From Micromonospora polyrhachis (GTDB lineage: Bacteria > Actinomycetota > Actinomycetes > Mycobacteriales > Micromonosporaceae): 64,000 nucleotides of DNA. Below the pieces are notes generated by a model. The model made no database searches. It was not told where the DNA came from and worked only from the letters and a program-made list of their open reading frames with translations. The stretch is from assembly GCF_014203835.1 (NCBI RefSeq), contig NZ_JACHJW010000001.1, forward strand, positions 1,550,001 through 1,614,000. The letters are read 5' to 3'. The translations under genes and the position numbers were made by a program. Every line of letters starts with the position of its first letter. The first letter of the stretch is position 1. Below are positions 16,070 to 24,194 of this stretch, piece after piece.

Positions 16070-17008
16070 TCAGCGGAAGTGGTCCCAGCCGGCACTGCCC
16101 TTGTATGGCTTGCCGTCCACGGTCAGCCCACCGCCGTGTACGACGTGCCCCACCATCCGCCAACCGTCGGGTATCCCGTGGTCCTCGGGGAAGGTGGCGG
16201 CAAGCGCGTGATCCTCCCCACCGCCAAGCACCCAGGAGTACGGATCGACGCCGAGCGCGTTCGCCGCGTCCCGCATCTGCTGCGGCACGTCGAAGGCGTC
16301 CGCGCACAGGTCGATCCCGACCCGGCTGGCGGTGGCCACGTGCCCCAGGTCGGCCAGCAACCCGTCCGACACGTCGATCATGGCGGTGGCCCCGTGCACC
16401 GCGGCCTGCGGCCCCGCTCCGTACGGCACCTGCGGCCGGCGGTACGCCTCCACCAGCAGTTTCGGCGTACGGAACCCACGGGAGAGCACGGTGTAGCCGG
16501 CGGCAGCGTAGCCGAGTCGACCGGCGATGGCGACCACATCCCCGGCCTGCGCCCCGTCCCGGACCACCGGTGCCCGGCCGCCCAGGTCACCGAGGGCGGT
16601 GACGGCAACGGTGAGGGTGGTACTGGCGGACATGTCCCCGCCGACCACACTCGCCCCGACCAGGGCCGCCTCGGCGGCCAGGCCGTCGGCCAACTCCTCG
16701 GCCCAGCGCACGTCCACGTCCGGTGGCAGGCAGAGCGCGACGAGCAGCGCGGTAGGGATCGCACCCATCGCCGCGATGTCGGCCAGGTTGGCCGCCGCCG
16801 CCCGGTGCCCGATGTCCGTGGCGCTGGACCAGTCCCGTCGAAAGTGCCGGCCCTCCACGAGTACGTCCGTGCAGGCGACCACCCGTCGGTCGGGCGCACT
16901 GACCACGGCTGCGTCGTCACCCGGCCCGAGCAGGCAGGTGGGTCCGACCCCCAGCCGAGCGGTCACCCGGGCGATCAGCCCGAACTCGCCGACCCGCGCG
17001 ACACTCAT
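16070..17008 (-). CDS. thiL: Thiamine-monophosphate kinase
   Basis: Last step of thiamine diphosphate synthesis (ThMP + ATP). 312 aa; N-terminal FGLIARVTARLG then LGPGDDAAVV (nucleotide/metal loop), DVLVEGRHFRRDW, LADIAAMGAIP, and VVGGDMSAS; C-terminal GGGEDHALAATFP. All are ThiL landmarks. The ATG at 17008 overlaps the TGA of a 55-aa upstream gene (ATGA). Position between recG and ddl matches the mycobacterial order. Confidence 0.96.
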   Translation of the reverse strand: MSVARVGEFGLIARVTARLGVGPTCLLGPGDDAAVVSAPDRRVVACTDVLVEGRHFRRDWSSATDIGHRAAAANLADIAAMGAIPTALLVALCLPPDVDVRWAEELADGLAAEAALVGASVVGGDMSASTTLTVAVTALGDLGGRAPVVRDGAQAGDVVAIAGRLGYAAAGYTVLSRGFRTPKLLVEAYRRPQVPYGAGPQAAVHGATAMIDVSDGLLADLGHVATASRVGIDLCADAFDVPQQMRDAANALGVDPYSWVLGGGEDHALAATFPEDHGIPDGWRMVGHVVHGGGLTVDGKPYKGSAGWDHFR

Positions 17009-17172
17009 ATCGGCATATCCTGGCGTTTCACGCCCGGAAGCGTACGCGGCGGGGCCGCGACCGCGTAGTACGGCAAGCCGAACGGCCCCGTCGATTTCAC
17101 CGCCCCGCGGTACTGCTCTGCGGGCTCCGGGCCAGTTCGGGGTTCACCGAATCGACCGATTCCCTTGCTCAC
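17005..17172 (-). CDS. 55-aa small protein translationally coupled to thiL
   Basis: GTG start with a strong GGAGG site 7 nt upstream. It encodes SKGIGRFGEPRTGPEPAEQY near the start, continues with STGPFGLPYYAVAAPP, and its TGA overlaps the thiL ATG. The Gly/Pro/aromatic-rich sequence lacks a signal peptide, membrane helix or cysteine. The ribosome site and overlap argue for real translation; I do not recognise the family. A role with ThiL or simply as a translational lead is possible. Confidence 0.65.
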   Translation of the reverse strand: MSKGIGRFGEPRTGPEPAEQYRGAVKSTGPFGLPYYAVAAPPRTLPGVKRQDMPI

Positions 17173-17265
17173 TGTCGCCTCCTCAACCACCGATAGACAT
17201 CCGCCCTGGTCCGTACGGTAGTTTCACGGTCGAGCCGCTCTGCGGCGGCGGACGGGAGTCGGATC

Positions 17266-17499
17266 GTGGTACAGGCGTACATCCTCATCCAGACCGAGGT
17301 CGGCAGGGCGCGTGACGTGGCCGCGTCCATCACGGATATTCCCGGAGTCGTTCGCGTCGACGCGGTGACCGGCCCGTACGACGTGGTCGTGCTCACCGAG
17401 GCACACAACGTCGACGAGTTGGGAAAAATGATTGTCAGCAAGGTACAACTGGTGCCGGGCATCACGCGTACCGTCACATGTTCGGTGGTGCAACTGTAA
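17266..17499 (+). CDS. Stand-alone Lrp/AsnC ligand-binding (RAM) domain protein
   Basis: 77 aa: the whole protein is one RAM domain (AYILIQTEVGRARDVAASI, then GPYDVVVLTEAHNVDELGKMI and VPGITRTVTC), without the DNA-binding HTH. Such SMART-type proteins assemble as rings and bind amino acids, often modulating full-length Lrp regulators. The stop is directly followed by the GTG of the DUF3515 gene, so the two form an operon. Confidence 0.92.
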   Translation: MVQAYILIQTEVGRARDVAASITDIPGVVRVDAVTGPYDVVVLTEAHNVDELGKMIVSKVQLVPGITRTVTCSVVQL

Positions 17500-18111
17500 G
17501 TGGAACAGCTCACCCCGGTGCGGCCTGAGCAGGAGCGCAAGGACCGGACCACGCGTAGTGCTGCGCTGTGGGCCACGCTCGTCGCCCTGCCAGTGACCGT
17601 ACTAGTCGCAATCCTCGGTTTCGTGGCGCTCCGTCCGGACGCCCCGGCTGACGAGCCGAGCCCGTCGCCCACCACCCCCCGCGCCCAGTCGAGCGCACCG
17701 GTCGAGATGGCCGCACCTCCGCTGGCGGAACGGGCGACCTTGGTCTGCCGCGCGCTGCTGGCCAAGCTGCCGGCGACCGTCCGGGACCTGACCCAACGGC
17801 CGGTGACCGCCGGTGCCGAGCAGAACGCCGCGTACGGTGACCCGGCGCTCACCGTGGCCTGCGGCGCGACCCTCCCGTCGTACCACCCGGAGGAGAAGTT
17901 GTGGGTGGTCAACGCGGTGTGCTGGCACGCCAAGGAGGGCAAGGAGAATACTGATCCGACGGTGCTCACCACGGTCGACCGCGAGGTGCCGGTACAGGTG
18001 ACCGTGCCCAGCGCCTACGAGGCCCCGTTGCAGTGGATCCCCTCGCTTTCCGAGGCCCTGGTCTCCTCGGTGCCGACCGCGAAGGACGTCCCGTTCGGCT
18101 GCACCGGCTGA
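17500..18111 (+). CDS. DUF3515 membrane-anchored protein
   Basis: 203 aa. One N-terminal membrane segment (ALWATLVALPVTVLVAILGFVAL) is followed by a Pro/Ser linker and an extracytoplasmic domain with LVCRALLAKLPATV, VACGATLP, and a C-terminal VPFGCTG: the DUF3515 pattern. By synteny it matches Rv2980, next to ddl and thiL in mycobacteria. The GTG start abuts the TAA of the RAM gene. Function unknown; four conserved cysteines may form disulfides outside the cell. Confidence 0.9.
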   Translation: MEQLTPVRPEQERKDRTTRSAALWATLVALPVTVLVAILGFVALRPDAPADEPSPSPTTPRAQSSAPVEMAAPPLAERATLVCRALLAKLPATVRDLTQRPVTAGAEQNAAYGDPALTVACGATLPSYHPEEKLWVVNAVCWHAKEGKENTDPTVLTTVDREVPVQVTVPSAYEAPLQWIPSLSEALVSSVPTAKDVPFGCTG

Positions 18112-18131
18112 GCCCCCTGTTCGGCCGCACT

Positions 18132-18230
18132 GCCTGAGCCAGGACAGAACCAGGAAGCCTGAGCCAGGACAGAACCAGGAAGCCTGAGCCACGACGAAGC
18201 AGGAAGCCTCAGCCAAGACGAAGCAGGAAA
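18132..18230. repeat. Four tandem 25-bp repeats
   Basis: Units GCCTGAGCCAGGACAGAACC... start at 18132, 18157, 18182 and 18206; the first two are identical, and the last two differ by a few bases and one deletion. Non-coding, between convergent genes. Confidence 0.92.
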
Positions 18231-18265
18231 CGGCCCTCGGTCGACGAGTCGTCGACCGAGGGCCG
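18231..18265. terminator. Bidirectional terminator DUF3515 / ddl
   Basis: Perfect 15-bp stem CGGCCCTCGGTCGAC with loop GAGTC, between convergent genes. Confidence 0.9.
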
Positions 18266-18295
18266 TTCCGGTGCCAGCGGTCCGAGACAGCGGAA

Positions 18296-19396
18296 TCAGT
18301 GCAGGCCGGTGCCCCGACTCAACGCGTTGCGGATCAACCGGTCGACCAGCTTCGGATACTCCAGTCCGGCCGTCGCCCACATCCGCGGGAACATCGACGT
18401 CGAGGTGAAGCCCGGCATGGTGTTCAGCTCGTTGAGGTAGACCTGGTTGTCGTCGGTGACGAAGAAGTCGACCCGGGCCAGGCCGGCGCAGTCCAGGGCG
18501 GTGAACGCCCGGCAGGCGTACTCCTGGACCTGACGGGTCACCTCCTCGGGCAGGCGGGCGGGCAGGTCGTACTCGCAGGATTCGTCGAGATACTTGGCCT
18601 CGAAGTCGTAGAAGTCACGCCCCGGCAGAACCCGCACCTCGGCCAGTGGGGACGCCTCCGGCGCGCCACCGGCGTCGCTCTCCAGCACCCCACACTCGAT
18701 CTCCCGACCGACGACCGCCGCCTCGACGAGCACCTTAGGATCGACCTGCCGCGCCGCCTCGATCGCCGCGTCCAGGTCGGCCCAGTCGGAGACCTTGCTC
18801 ACCCCGTACGACGAGCCGCCCCGGGCCGGCTTCACGAAGACCGGCAGCCCGAGCCGCTCCTTGTCGGCCTCGCCGAGCGTCGTCCCGTTACGCAGCACCG
18901 CGTACGGTCCGACCGGAATGCCCTCGGCGGCGCAGAGCTTCTTGGTGAACTCCTTGTCCATCGCGGCGGCCGAGGCGAAGACGTTGGAGCCCACGTACGG
19001 AATGTCCGCCATCTCCAGTAATCCCTGGATGGTCCCGTCCTCGCCGTACGTGCCGTGCAGCACCGGAAACACCAGGTCGACGCCGGCCAGGGCACGGGGA
19101 CCGTCCGGGGCGTCCAGGACCATCAGCCCGTTGCCGGTCGGATCGGCCGGCAGGACCACCGCAGCCCCGGTGCCGGCGGTGATCTCCGGCAGCCGCCGGT
19201 CGTCGATGGCGAGTTTGTCGCCGTCACCGCTGGCCAACATCCACTGGCCGGCCCGCGTGATGCCGATCGGCACCACCTCGAACTGGTCCGAGTCGAGGGC
19301 GGCGAGGATGCTGCCCGCACTGACGCAGGAGATCCCGTGCTCGGTGCTGCGGCCGCCGAAGACGACAGCCACGCGGGTCTTACGTGGGGTGGTCAA
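18296..19396 (-). CDS. ddl: D-alanine--D-alanine ligase
   Basis: Makes the D-Ala-D-Ala dipeptide for peptidoglycan. 366 aa from a TTG preceded by GAGAGGTGA. N-terminal [23 protein letters not shown]-grasp segments [14 protein letters not shown] and [20 protein letters not shown] with the Mg-binding [10 protein letters not shown] near the C-terminus. Length and motifs fit the normal enzyme rather than VanA-type D-Ala-D-Lac ligases. In mycobacteria ddl is next to gpsA; here an accessory stretch of about 11-12 kb follows. Confidence 0.95.
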   Translation of the reverse strand: MTTPRKTRVAVVFGGRSTEHGISCVSAGSILAALDSDQFEVVPIGITRAGQWMLASGDGDKLAIDDRRLPEITAGTGAAVVLPADPTGNGLMVLDAPDGPRALAGVDLVFPVLHGTYGEDGTIQGLLEMADIPYVGSNVFASAAAMDKEFTKKLCAAEGIPVGPYAVLRNGTTLGEADKERLGLPVFVKPARGGSSYGVSKVSDWADLDAAIEAARQVDPKVLVEAAVVGREIECGVLESDAGGAPEASPLAEVRVLPGRDFYDFEAKYLDESCEYDLPARLPEEVTRQVQEYACRAFTALDCAGLARVDFFVTDDNQVYLNELNTMPGFTSTSMFPRMWATAGLEYPKLVDRLIRNALSRGTGLH

Positions 19397-19685
19397 AGAG
19401 TCACCTCTCGTTCGCGACTGCGTACGCCGCAACGGTAAGAGGAGGAGGTCCGCCGGACCGTACCCGCTCCTCGCGCTCACGCGGGTGACCCTACTCTGCG
19501 TGGCCGACCTTCGGGTCCTGGCCGGTGGAACCGTGGTTAATCAAACAGAACGTAGCGGCGAGGTCGTCCCTGGGCGAATCGTGCTTCGATATCCGGCTGG
19601 CTGCTCGGCGTTGCTGCTACCCGCGTACCTGGTCAGGCGAAAGCGGTCCGTCCCGGACGGGCACGAACGGTAGGGTATCGGCCTT
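19397..19685. promoter_or_regulatory. Divergent gap ddl / AAA gene
   Basis: About 290 bp that must hold both promoters. A TAGGGT hexamer at about 19672 is a possible -10 for the AAA gene. No operator recognised. Confidence 0.3.
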
Positions 19686-21041
19686 GTGAGCCACGAACCC
19701 CTCATCGTCAGCCTCACCGCCGCTCTGGAGGACCGCCCGGAGGACCTGCCGCTGCGGCTACACCTGACCGGTCTGCTGCTCGACGCCGGCCAGGTCGGAG
19801 CGGCGATCGCGCACGTCGCGCAGGTGCTGGCCCGGGACCCGGACAACACACAGGCGCAGACGTTGATGCAACGGGCACTGCGCGGCCCGGCCGCCCAGTC
19901 GACCACTGCCACCGAGCCGAACGCGACCACCCAGTCGACCGCCGCCACAGCCGCCCCCGCCCCCTCTGTCCAGTCGACCGCCGCCACCGAGCCGAACGCG
20001 ACCACCACGACAGCGACGCCGGCACCGCCAACGCCATCGCCGGCACCCGCCACTACGGCCTCCTCACTGACCGACTACGAGCAGGAGTTGTCCGAGGTCG
20101 TCCCACCCCGGTTCGCCACCGTCACCACCCAGCCGGAGCCGGTGACCGGTAACGAGGACCGGGCCTTCGACGTGGAGACCACCACGATCCGGTTGGCCGA
20201 CGTCGGCGGCATGACCGACGTCAAGGAACGCCTGGAGCTGGCCTTCCTCGGCCCACTGCGCAACCCCGAACTGCGCAAGCTGTACGGCAAGAGTCTGCGT
20301 GGCGGCCTGATGCTGTACGGCCCGCCTGGCTGCGGCAAGACCTTCCTGGCTCGGGCGATCGCCGGTGAGATGGGGGCGAAGTTCCTCTCCCTGTCCATTG
20401 TCGAGGTCCTGGACATGTACATCGGCACGTCAGAACGAAACCTGCACGAGCTGTTCCAGACCGCCCGCCGCAACGCGCCGTGCGTACTCTTCCTCGACGA
20501 GGTGGACGCCCTCGGCCACAAGCGCTCGCACATCTCCTCCTCGTCGATGCGGGTGCTGGGCAACCAGTTGCTGGCCGAACTGGACGGTATGGAGGGCAGC
20601 AACGAGGGTGTCTTCGTACTCGCCGCGACCAACACCCCGTGGGACGTCGATCCGGCACTACGCCGCCCCGGTCGCCTCGACCGGATGGTGCTGGTGCTCC
20701 CGCCGGACCCACCGGCCCGCGCCGCGATCATCGAGTACCACCTGCGGGACCGGCCGATCGCCGGCATCGACCTGCGGCGGTTGGTGGCCGCCACCGAGGA
20801 CTTCTCCGGCGCGGACCTGGCCCACCTGTGCGAGACCGCCGCCGAGTTCGCGATGGCCGACTCCATCCGCTCCGGCGAGGTGCGGATGATCGAGCAACGC
20901 GACTTCGACCAGGCGCTACGGGAGGTGCGTCCCTCGGTCAGCTCCTGGTTCGCCAGTGCCCGCAACGTCGCCAAGTTCGCCAACGAGGGCGGACTCTACG
21001 ACGAACTCGCGGCGTACCTGAAGAAGCGCAAGCTGCTCTGA
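19686..21041 (+). CDS. CDC48-type AAA ATPase with N-terminal TPR-like region
   Basis: 451 aa. Residues 1-65 form a TPR-like helical pair (LRLHLTGLLLDAGQVGAAIAH). Residues 68-130 are a Thr/Ala/Pro linker with duplicated QSTAATEPNATT units. The ATPase module starts near 165 with the Cdc48-like LADVGGMTDVKERL, Walker A GPPGCGKT (212-219), Walker B LFLDEVDAL (268-276), sensor ATNTPWDVDPAL, arginine fingers in RRPGRLD (327-332) and a C-lid (FSGADLAHLCETAAEFA). One ATPase domain only. The downstream TPR membrane gene, 46 bp away, is probably its partner. Confidence 0.88.
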   Translation: MSHEPLIVSLTAALEDRPEDLPLRLHLTGLLLDAGQVGAAIAHVAQVLARDPDNTQAQTLMQRALRGPAAQSTTATEPNATTQSTAATAAPAPSVQSTAATEPNATTTTATPAPPTPSPAPATTASSLTDYEQELSEVVPPRFATVTTQPEPVTGNEDRAFDVETTTIRLADVGGMTDVKERLELAFLGPLRNPELRKLYGKSLRGGLMLYGPPGCGKTFLARAIAGEMGAKFLSLSIVEVLDMYIGTSERNLHELFQTARRNAPCVLFLDEVDALGHKRSHISSSSMRVLGNQLLAELDGMEGSNEGVFVLAATNTPWDVDPALRRPGRLDRMVLVLPPDPPARAAIIEYHLRDRPIAGIDLRRLVAATEDFSGADLAHLCETAAEFAMADSIRSGEVRMIEQRDFDQALREVRPSVSSWFASARNVAKFANEGGLYDELAAYLKKRKLL

Positions 21042-21087
21042 CCGTCGCACGGAGACCGCCCGGACCACCTAGACGGAAGCAGCCCCG

Positions 21088-22230
21088 ATGACAGCCCCGG
21101 CACAGCTGGCACGGGCCCGGCACCTCGCCCAACTCGGCCGGATCACCGCCGCCCTCGACGCGGTGCGCTCGGTGCTGGCCAGCGAACCGCACCACGTCTT
21201 CGCCCTGTTGTTGCTGGCGTACTGCCACCAGCAGGCGGGACAGCCGGTCGAAATGCTGGACGCGGCCGACCGGGCGGCGGCAGCCGCACCGGGAAACCCG
21301 GCCGCGCATCGCAGCCGCTCGGTGGCGCTACGGAAGCTGGGCCGGTACGCCGAGGCGCTGGCCGCCGCCGACCAGGCCCGATCCCTCGCCCCGGACGACG
21401 CCGAGGCCGAGATCATGCGGGCGTACGCGCTGCTGGCCATCGGTGGCACCCGGGCCGTCCTCGCCGCCGCCGCGAGTACGGCGCGAGCCCGCCAACTCGC
21501 ACCGCACGATGTGGACGTCCACCGGGCCGAGGGAAACGCGCAGCGCCGGATGGCCGAGTTCGGCCGGGCCCGCGCCGCGTACGAACGGGCATTGGCCATC
21601 GCGCCGGGCGACCCGAGGACGATGCGCGCCCTCGCCGCCCTGGACGCCGACCGGGGCCGGGCCCTGCGTGCCGCACCGACCCTGGGGGCGGCGCTGAGCG
21701 CATCCCCCAACGACCCGGCCACCCTGCGCACCTCGATCCTGGCCGCCCGACGGATGCTGTGGCTACTGACCGATGTGGCCTGTCTACTCCAGATACTGGT
21801 CACCATCGCGGTCGCCGGGCTGCTGGAGAACCTCGACGGCTGGGCCGGTACGACCAGCGCGGCGGCGGTGCTGGTGGCGGGCACGCTCGGTGTGACCCTG
21901 TTCCTGCGGTGGCGGCTGGGCCGGTTGCCGCACGCCACCCGTACCCTGCTGCGGACGTACCGGTCTCAGCTCAATTTCGTGACCGGGCCGCTGCGGGTGG
22001 TCTCCCTCGCCGCGGCCGGGCTGTTGATGCTCGTCGGTGGTCATCTGCCGACCGCCCTGGAGGCGATCGGGAGCGCGCTGGCCGGCTGGCCGCTGTTGCT
22101 GCTGCTCCTACGGGCGCGTAACTGGTTCTTCGGCGAGGTTTACTACCTGGCCCGCCGGTGCTGGTTCCGGCTGCACCCCCGACCCGACCCCGGCGTCAGC
22201 CCGGGGATCGGCCTCGACGGTCGGCCCTGA
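21088..22230 (+). CDS. TPR protein with C-terminal membrane segments
   Basis: 380 aa. Residues 1-215 contain about five TPR units (ARHLAQLGRITAALDAVRSV, LRKLGRYAEALAAADQARSL, GRARAAYERALAIAP). The C-terminal part has hydrophobic stretches around 230-260 (LLQILVTIAVAGLLE; AAAVLVAGTLGVTLFL), 300-320 and 325-345. No catalytic motif. It probably presents TPRs to the cytoplasmic AAA ATPase encoded just upstream. Ends 3 bp from a convergent small gene. Confidence 0.82.
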   Translation: MTAPAQLARARHLAQLGRITAALDAVRSVLASEPHHVFALLLLAYCHQQAGQPVEMLDAADRAAAAAPGNPAAHRSRSVALRKLGRYAEALAAADQARSLAPDDAEAEIMRAYALLAIGGTRAVLAAAASTARARQLAPHDVDVHRAEGNAQRRMAEFGRARAAYERALAIAPGDPRTMRALAALDADRGRALRAAPTLGAALSASPNDPATLRTSILAARRMLWLLTDVACLLQILVTIAVAGLLENLDGWAGTTSAAAVLVAGTLGVTLFLRWRLGRLPHATRTLLRTYRSQLNFVTGPLRVVSLAAAGLLMLVGGHLPTALEAIGSALAGWPLLLLLLRARNWFFGEVYYLARRCWFRLHPRPDPGVSPGIGLDGRP

Positions 22231-22233
22231 CGG

Positions 22234-22467
22234 TCAGGCCGGTGGGCTGGCCGGGACCAGTTGTCGCCGACCGACCGCGATCACCTTGACCCGCTGCCGA
22301 CCGGCCCTAACCATGCCCAGCGCCATGAACGCACCAGCGATCTTGTCGGCCGCCTCTCGGCTGGTCGCACCGACGACCTGACGGCGGCGTTCCGGGATGA
22401 GCCGCTCGTTACGCCCGGCGATGGTGAGCGGTCGGACGTCGGTGAGCACCACCAGGAAGCGCGTCAC
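22234..22467 (-). CDS. Small protein of unknown function (77 aa)
   Basis: GTG start, 15 bp after the stop of the 58-aa gene. It begins TRFLVVLTDVRPLTIAGRNE and has a helical middle (ATSREAADKIAGAFMALG) and basic tail. No family recognised. It forms a probable operon with the 58-aa gene, opposite to the Scr1-type regulator. Confidence 0.5.
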   Translation of the reverse strand: MTRFLVVLTDVRPLTIAGRNERLIPERRRQVVGATSREAADKIAGAFMALGMVRAGRQRVKVIAVGRRQLVPASPPA

Positions 22468-22482
22468 CGGGAATCACCATGG

Positions 22483-22659
22483 TCAGTCCGCACGGCGGGT
22501 CACCTCGGGCTCGGCCGTAGTGGCGGCCAGCCCGCCCGACCGGTCTCGGCAGACGTAGGCCAGGTTGGCGTGGATCCACGCCCCGTCGTTGTCCCGTAGC
22601 ACCGGATTCGCGCACCAGCGGCACCGCGAGACCCGGGGCCAGAAACCGGTGGTCGGCAT
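22483..22659 (-). CDS. 58-aa Cys-containing small protein
   Basis: ATG with GGAGGGA ribosome site 6-7 nt upstream. The N-terminal half has CRWCANPVLRDNDGAWIH followed by YVCRD, a CxxC...C pattern that could bind zinc. Divergent from the XRE gene and upstream of the 77-aa gene. Small Cys proteins of this kind are common next to Scr1/DUF397 pairs in Micromonosporaceae and Streptomyces; function unknown. Confidence 0.55.
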   Translation of the reverse strand: MPTTGFWPRVSRCRWCANPVLRDNDGAWIHANLAYVCRDRSGGLAATTAEPEVTRRAD

Positions 22660-22883
22660 CCGACTCCCTCCAGCTTGGTGGCGGGAGGAACACGGCGATC
22701 GGGAACGGGGAGAACCGATCGCCGTGCACCTCATTTCCCCTCGCGGTCACCCACCACCACCGTCGCCACGACAACCGGCGGTGAGGACGCACTAACAGAT
22801 TGGCATCTGCGAACGCATGAATGCAACTCTCACGGCCGTTCTCTCATGCACACTTTCTCGCAAACGTGTGTCAGGATCTATGC

Positions 22884-23735
22884 ATGGCCCCGAAAACCGC
22901 TCGCGGACGCCGACTCGGTATCGCCCTGCGCAAGCACCGAGAGGCGGCCGGACTCACGCTCGAAGAAGCCGCTGACCAGATCAGCAGCACCCGTAGCACC
23001 CTGTCGCGCTACGAGAACGCCCAGGGCCTGCCCAGTCCGGCGACAGTGCACGGCCTACTGACCGTCTACAAGGTGAGCGAGGACGACCTGGCCGCAGCGG
23101 TCCAACTCGCCAAGGACGCCCGCAAGCCCGGCTGGTGGGTGTCCTACTCGCACCTACTCGACCGCCGCACCATCGACTTCATCGCCGTCGAAGCCGAGGC
23201 GACCGCCATCGCCAACTTCGAACCGTCGATCGTCCCCGGCATGCTCCAGACCGCCGACTACGTTCGGGCGATCATGCGGGGCGGCCCGCACACCCTCAGC
23301 GACGAGGAGGTGGAGGAGCGGGTCGAGATCCGGATGGACCGGCAGAAGCGACTGGTCGGCACCGATCCGCCCATCATCGAAGCCATCGTCGACGAAGGTG
23401 CCCTGCTGCGGCCGGTCGGCGGCAAGGCCGTCAACGACGCCCAACTCCAGCACCTGCTCAAGATCTCTGAGTTGCCGAACGTCTCCGTGCAGGTCATCCC
23501 GCTCAAGTCCGGCTACCACCGAGGCACCCGCGGCTCGCTGCACATCCTCGAATTCGCCGACCCAGAAGATCCGATCCTCGCCTCGGTCGAGACCGTCGCC
23601 GGGCAGTTGATCCTGGACCGCCCGGCCGATCTCCGTACCTGCACGAAGATCATGGAACATCTGCGGTCCGTCGCGCTGAGCCCTGCCGCCAGCCGCGACA
23701 CCATCCACAATCTCCTGAAAGGACAACGACCATGA
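22884..23735 (+). CDS. XRE regulator with DUF5753 (Scr1-type)
   Basis: 283 aa. N-terminal HTH_31 (residues about 10-65: LRKHREAAGLTLEEAADQIS, then STLSRYENAQGLPSPATV) and the C-terminal DUF5753 ligand/partner domain (WWVSYSHLLDRRTIDFIAVEAEATAI...EPSIVPGMLQTADYVRA...RQKRL...GALLRPVG). Such proteins pair with a DUF397 protein; in Streptomyces Scr1/Scr2 form a regulator-partner couple with toxin-antitoxin-like behaviour. Its stop overlaps the DUF397 ATG (ATGA). Confidence 0.93.
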   Translation: MAPKTARGRRLGIALRKHREAAGLTLEEAADQISSTRSTLSRYENAQGLPSPATVHGLLTVYKVSEDDLAAAVQLAKDARKPGWWVSYSHLLDRRTIDFIAVEAEATAIANFEPSIVPGMLQTADYVRAIMRGGPHTLSDEEVEERVEIRMDRQKRLVGTDPPIIEAIVDEGALLRPVGGKAVNDAQLQHLLKISELPNVSVQVIPLKSGYHRGTRGSLHILEFADPEDPILASVETVAGQLILDRPADLRTCTKIMEHLRSVALSPAASRDTIHNLLKGQRP

Positions 23736-23935
23736 CACCGAGTAACACCCTGCGCGACGCCAACTGGCGCAAGAGCACCTACAGCGGAGACCAGGGCGCC
23801 TGTGTCGAGGTCGCCGCCGTCGCCGACACCATCGCCGTACGCGACTCGAAGGACCCGGCCGGCCCGACGCTCAGCTTCTCCCCCACCGCCTGGGCCGCCT
23901 TCGCCAAAGCCACCCCGATCGCCGACGCCGCCTGA
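23732..23935 (+). CDS. DUF397 protein (Scr2-type partner)
   Basis: 67 aa with the full DUF397 signature: LRDANWRKSTYSGDQGACVEVA...AVRDSKDPAGPTLSFSPTAWAAF. Coupled to the XRE gene by ATGA. DUF397 proteins are thought to be controlled by, or to antagonise, the adjacent regulator. Confidence 0.95.
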   Translation: MTPSNTLRDANWRKSTYSGDQGACVEVAAVADTIAVRDSKDPAGPTLSFSPTAWAAFAKATPIADAA

Positions 23936-23957
23936 CGGCGGCCGGCACCACCACGCT

Positions 23958-24194
23958 TTACTCCGGGGCCCCAACGCCGCCGCCGGACGACGCAGGACCG
24001 GGCAGGTCGGTCAGTCGTCCGGCGGCGGCCAGCCGCTCGTACGCCCACCACCAATCAGGACACCGGGTACGCAGACAACGCGGACACGCCCCCAGCTTTG
24101 GGTCATCCGCATGGGCGAGCATCGTGTCCCGGTAGTGCGCCACCATCTTCTCCGACAACGGCACCGGCTCCCCGGCGCTCGGCCCGCTCAGCAC
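23958..24194 (-). CDS. 78-aa Cys/Trp-containing small protein
   Basis: GTG start overlaps the end of the 319-aa gene (stop 24188-24190). The core is LGACPRCLRTRCPDWWWAYERLAAAGRL, a CxxC-x4-C plus WWW cluster suggesting a metal site. N-terminus LSEKMVAHYRDTMLAHADD is helical. Convergent with DUF397. A conserved-type actinomycete protein I cannot name. Confidence 0.6.
   Translation of the reverse strand: MLSGPSAGEPVPLSEKMVAHYRDTMLAHADDPKLGACPRCLRTRCPDWWWAYERLAAAGRLTDLPGPASSGGGVGAPE

Noticed and set aside
18296..19396. Van-type D-Ala-D-Lac ligase
   Set aside because: No vanH/vanX neighbours, and the sequence and position fit the housekeeping Ddl.
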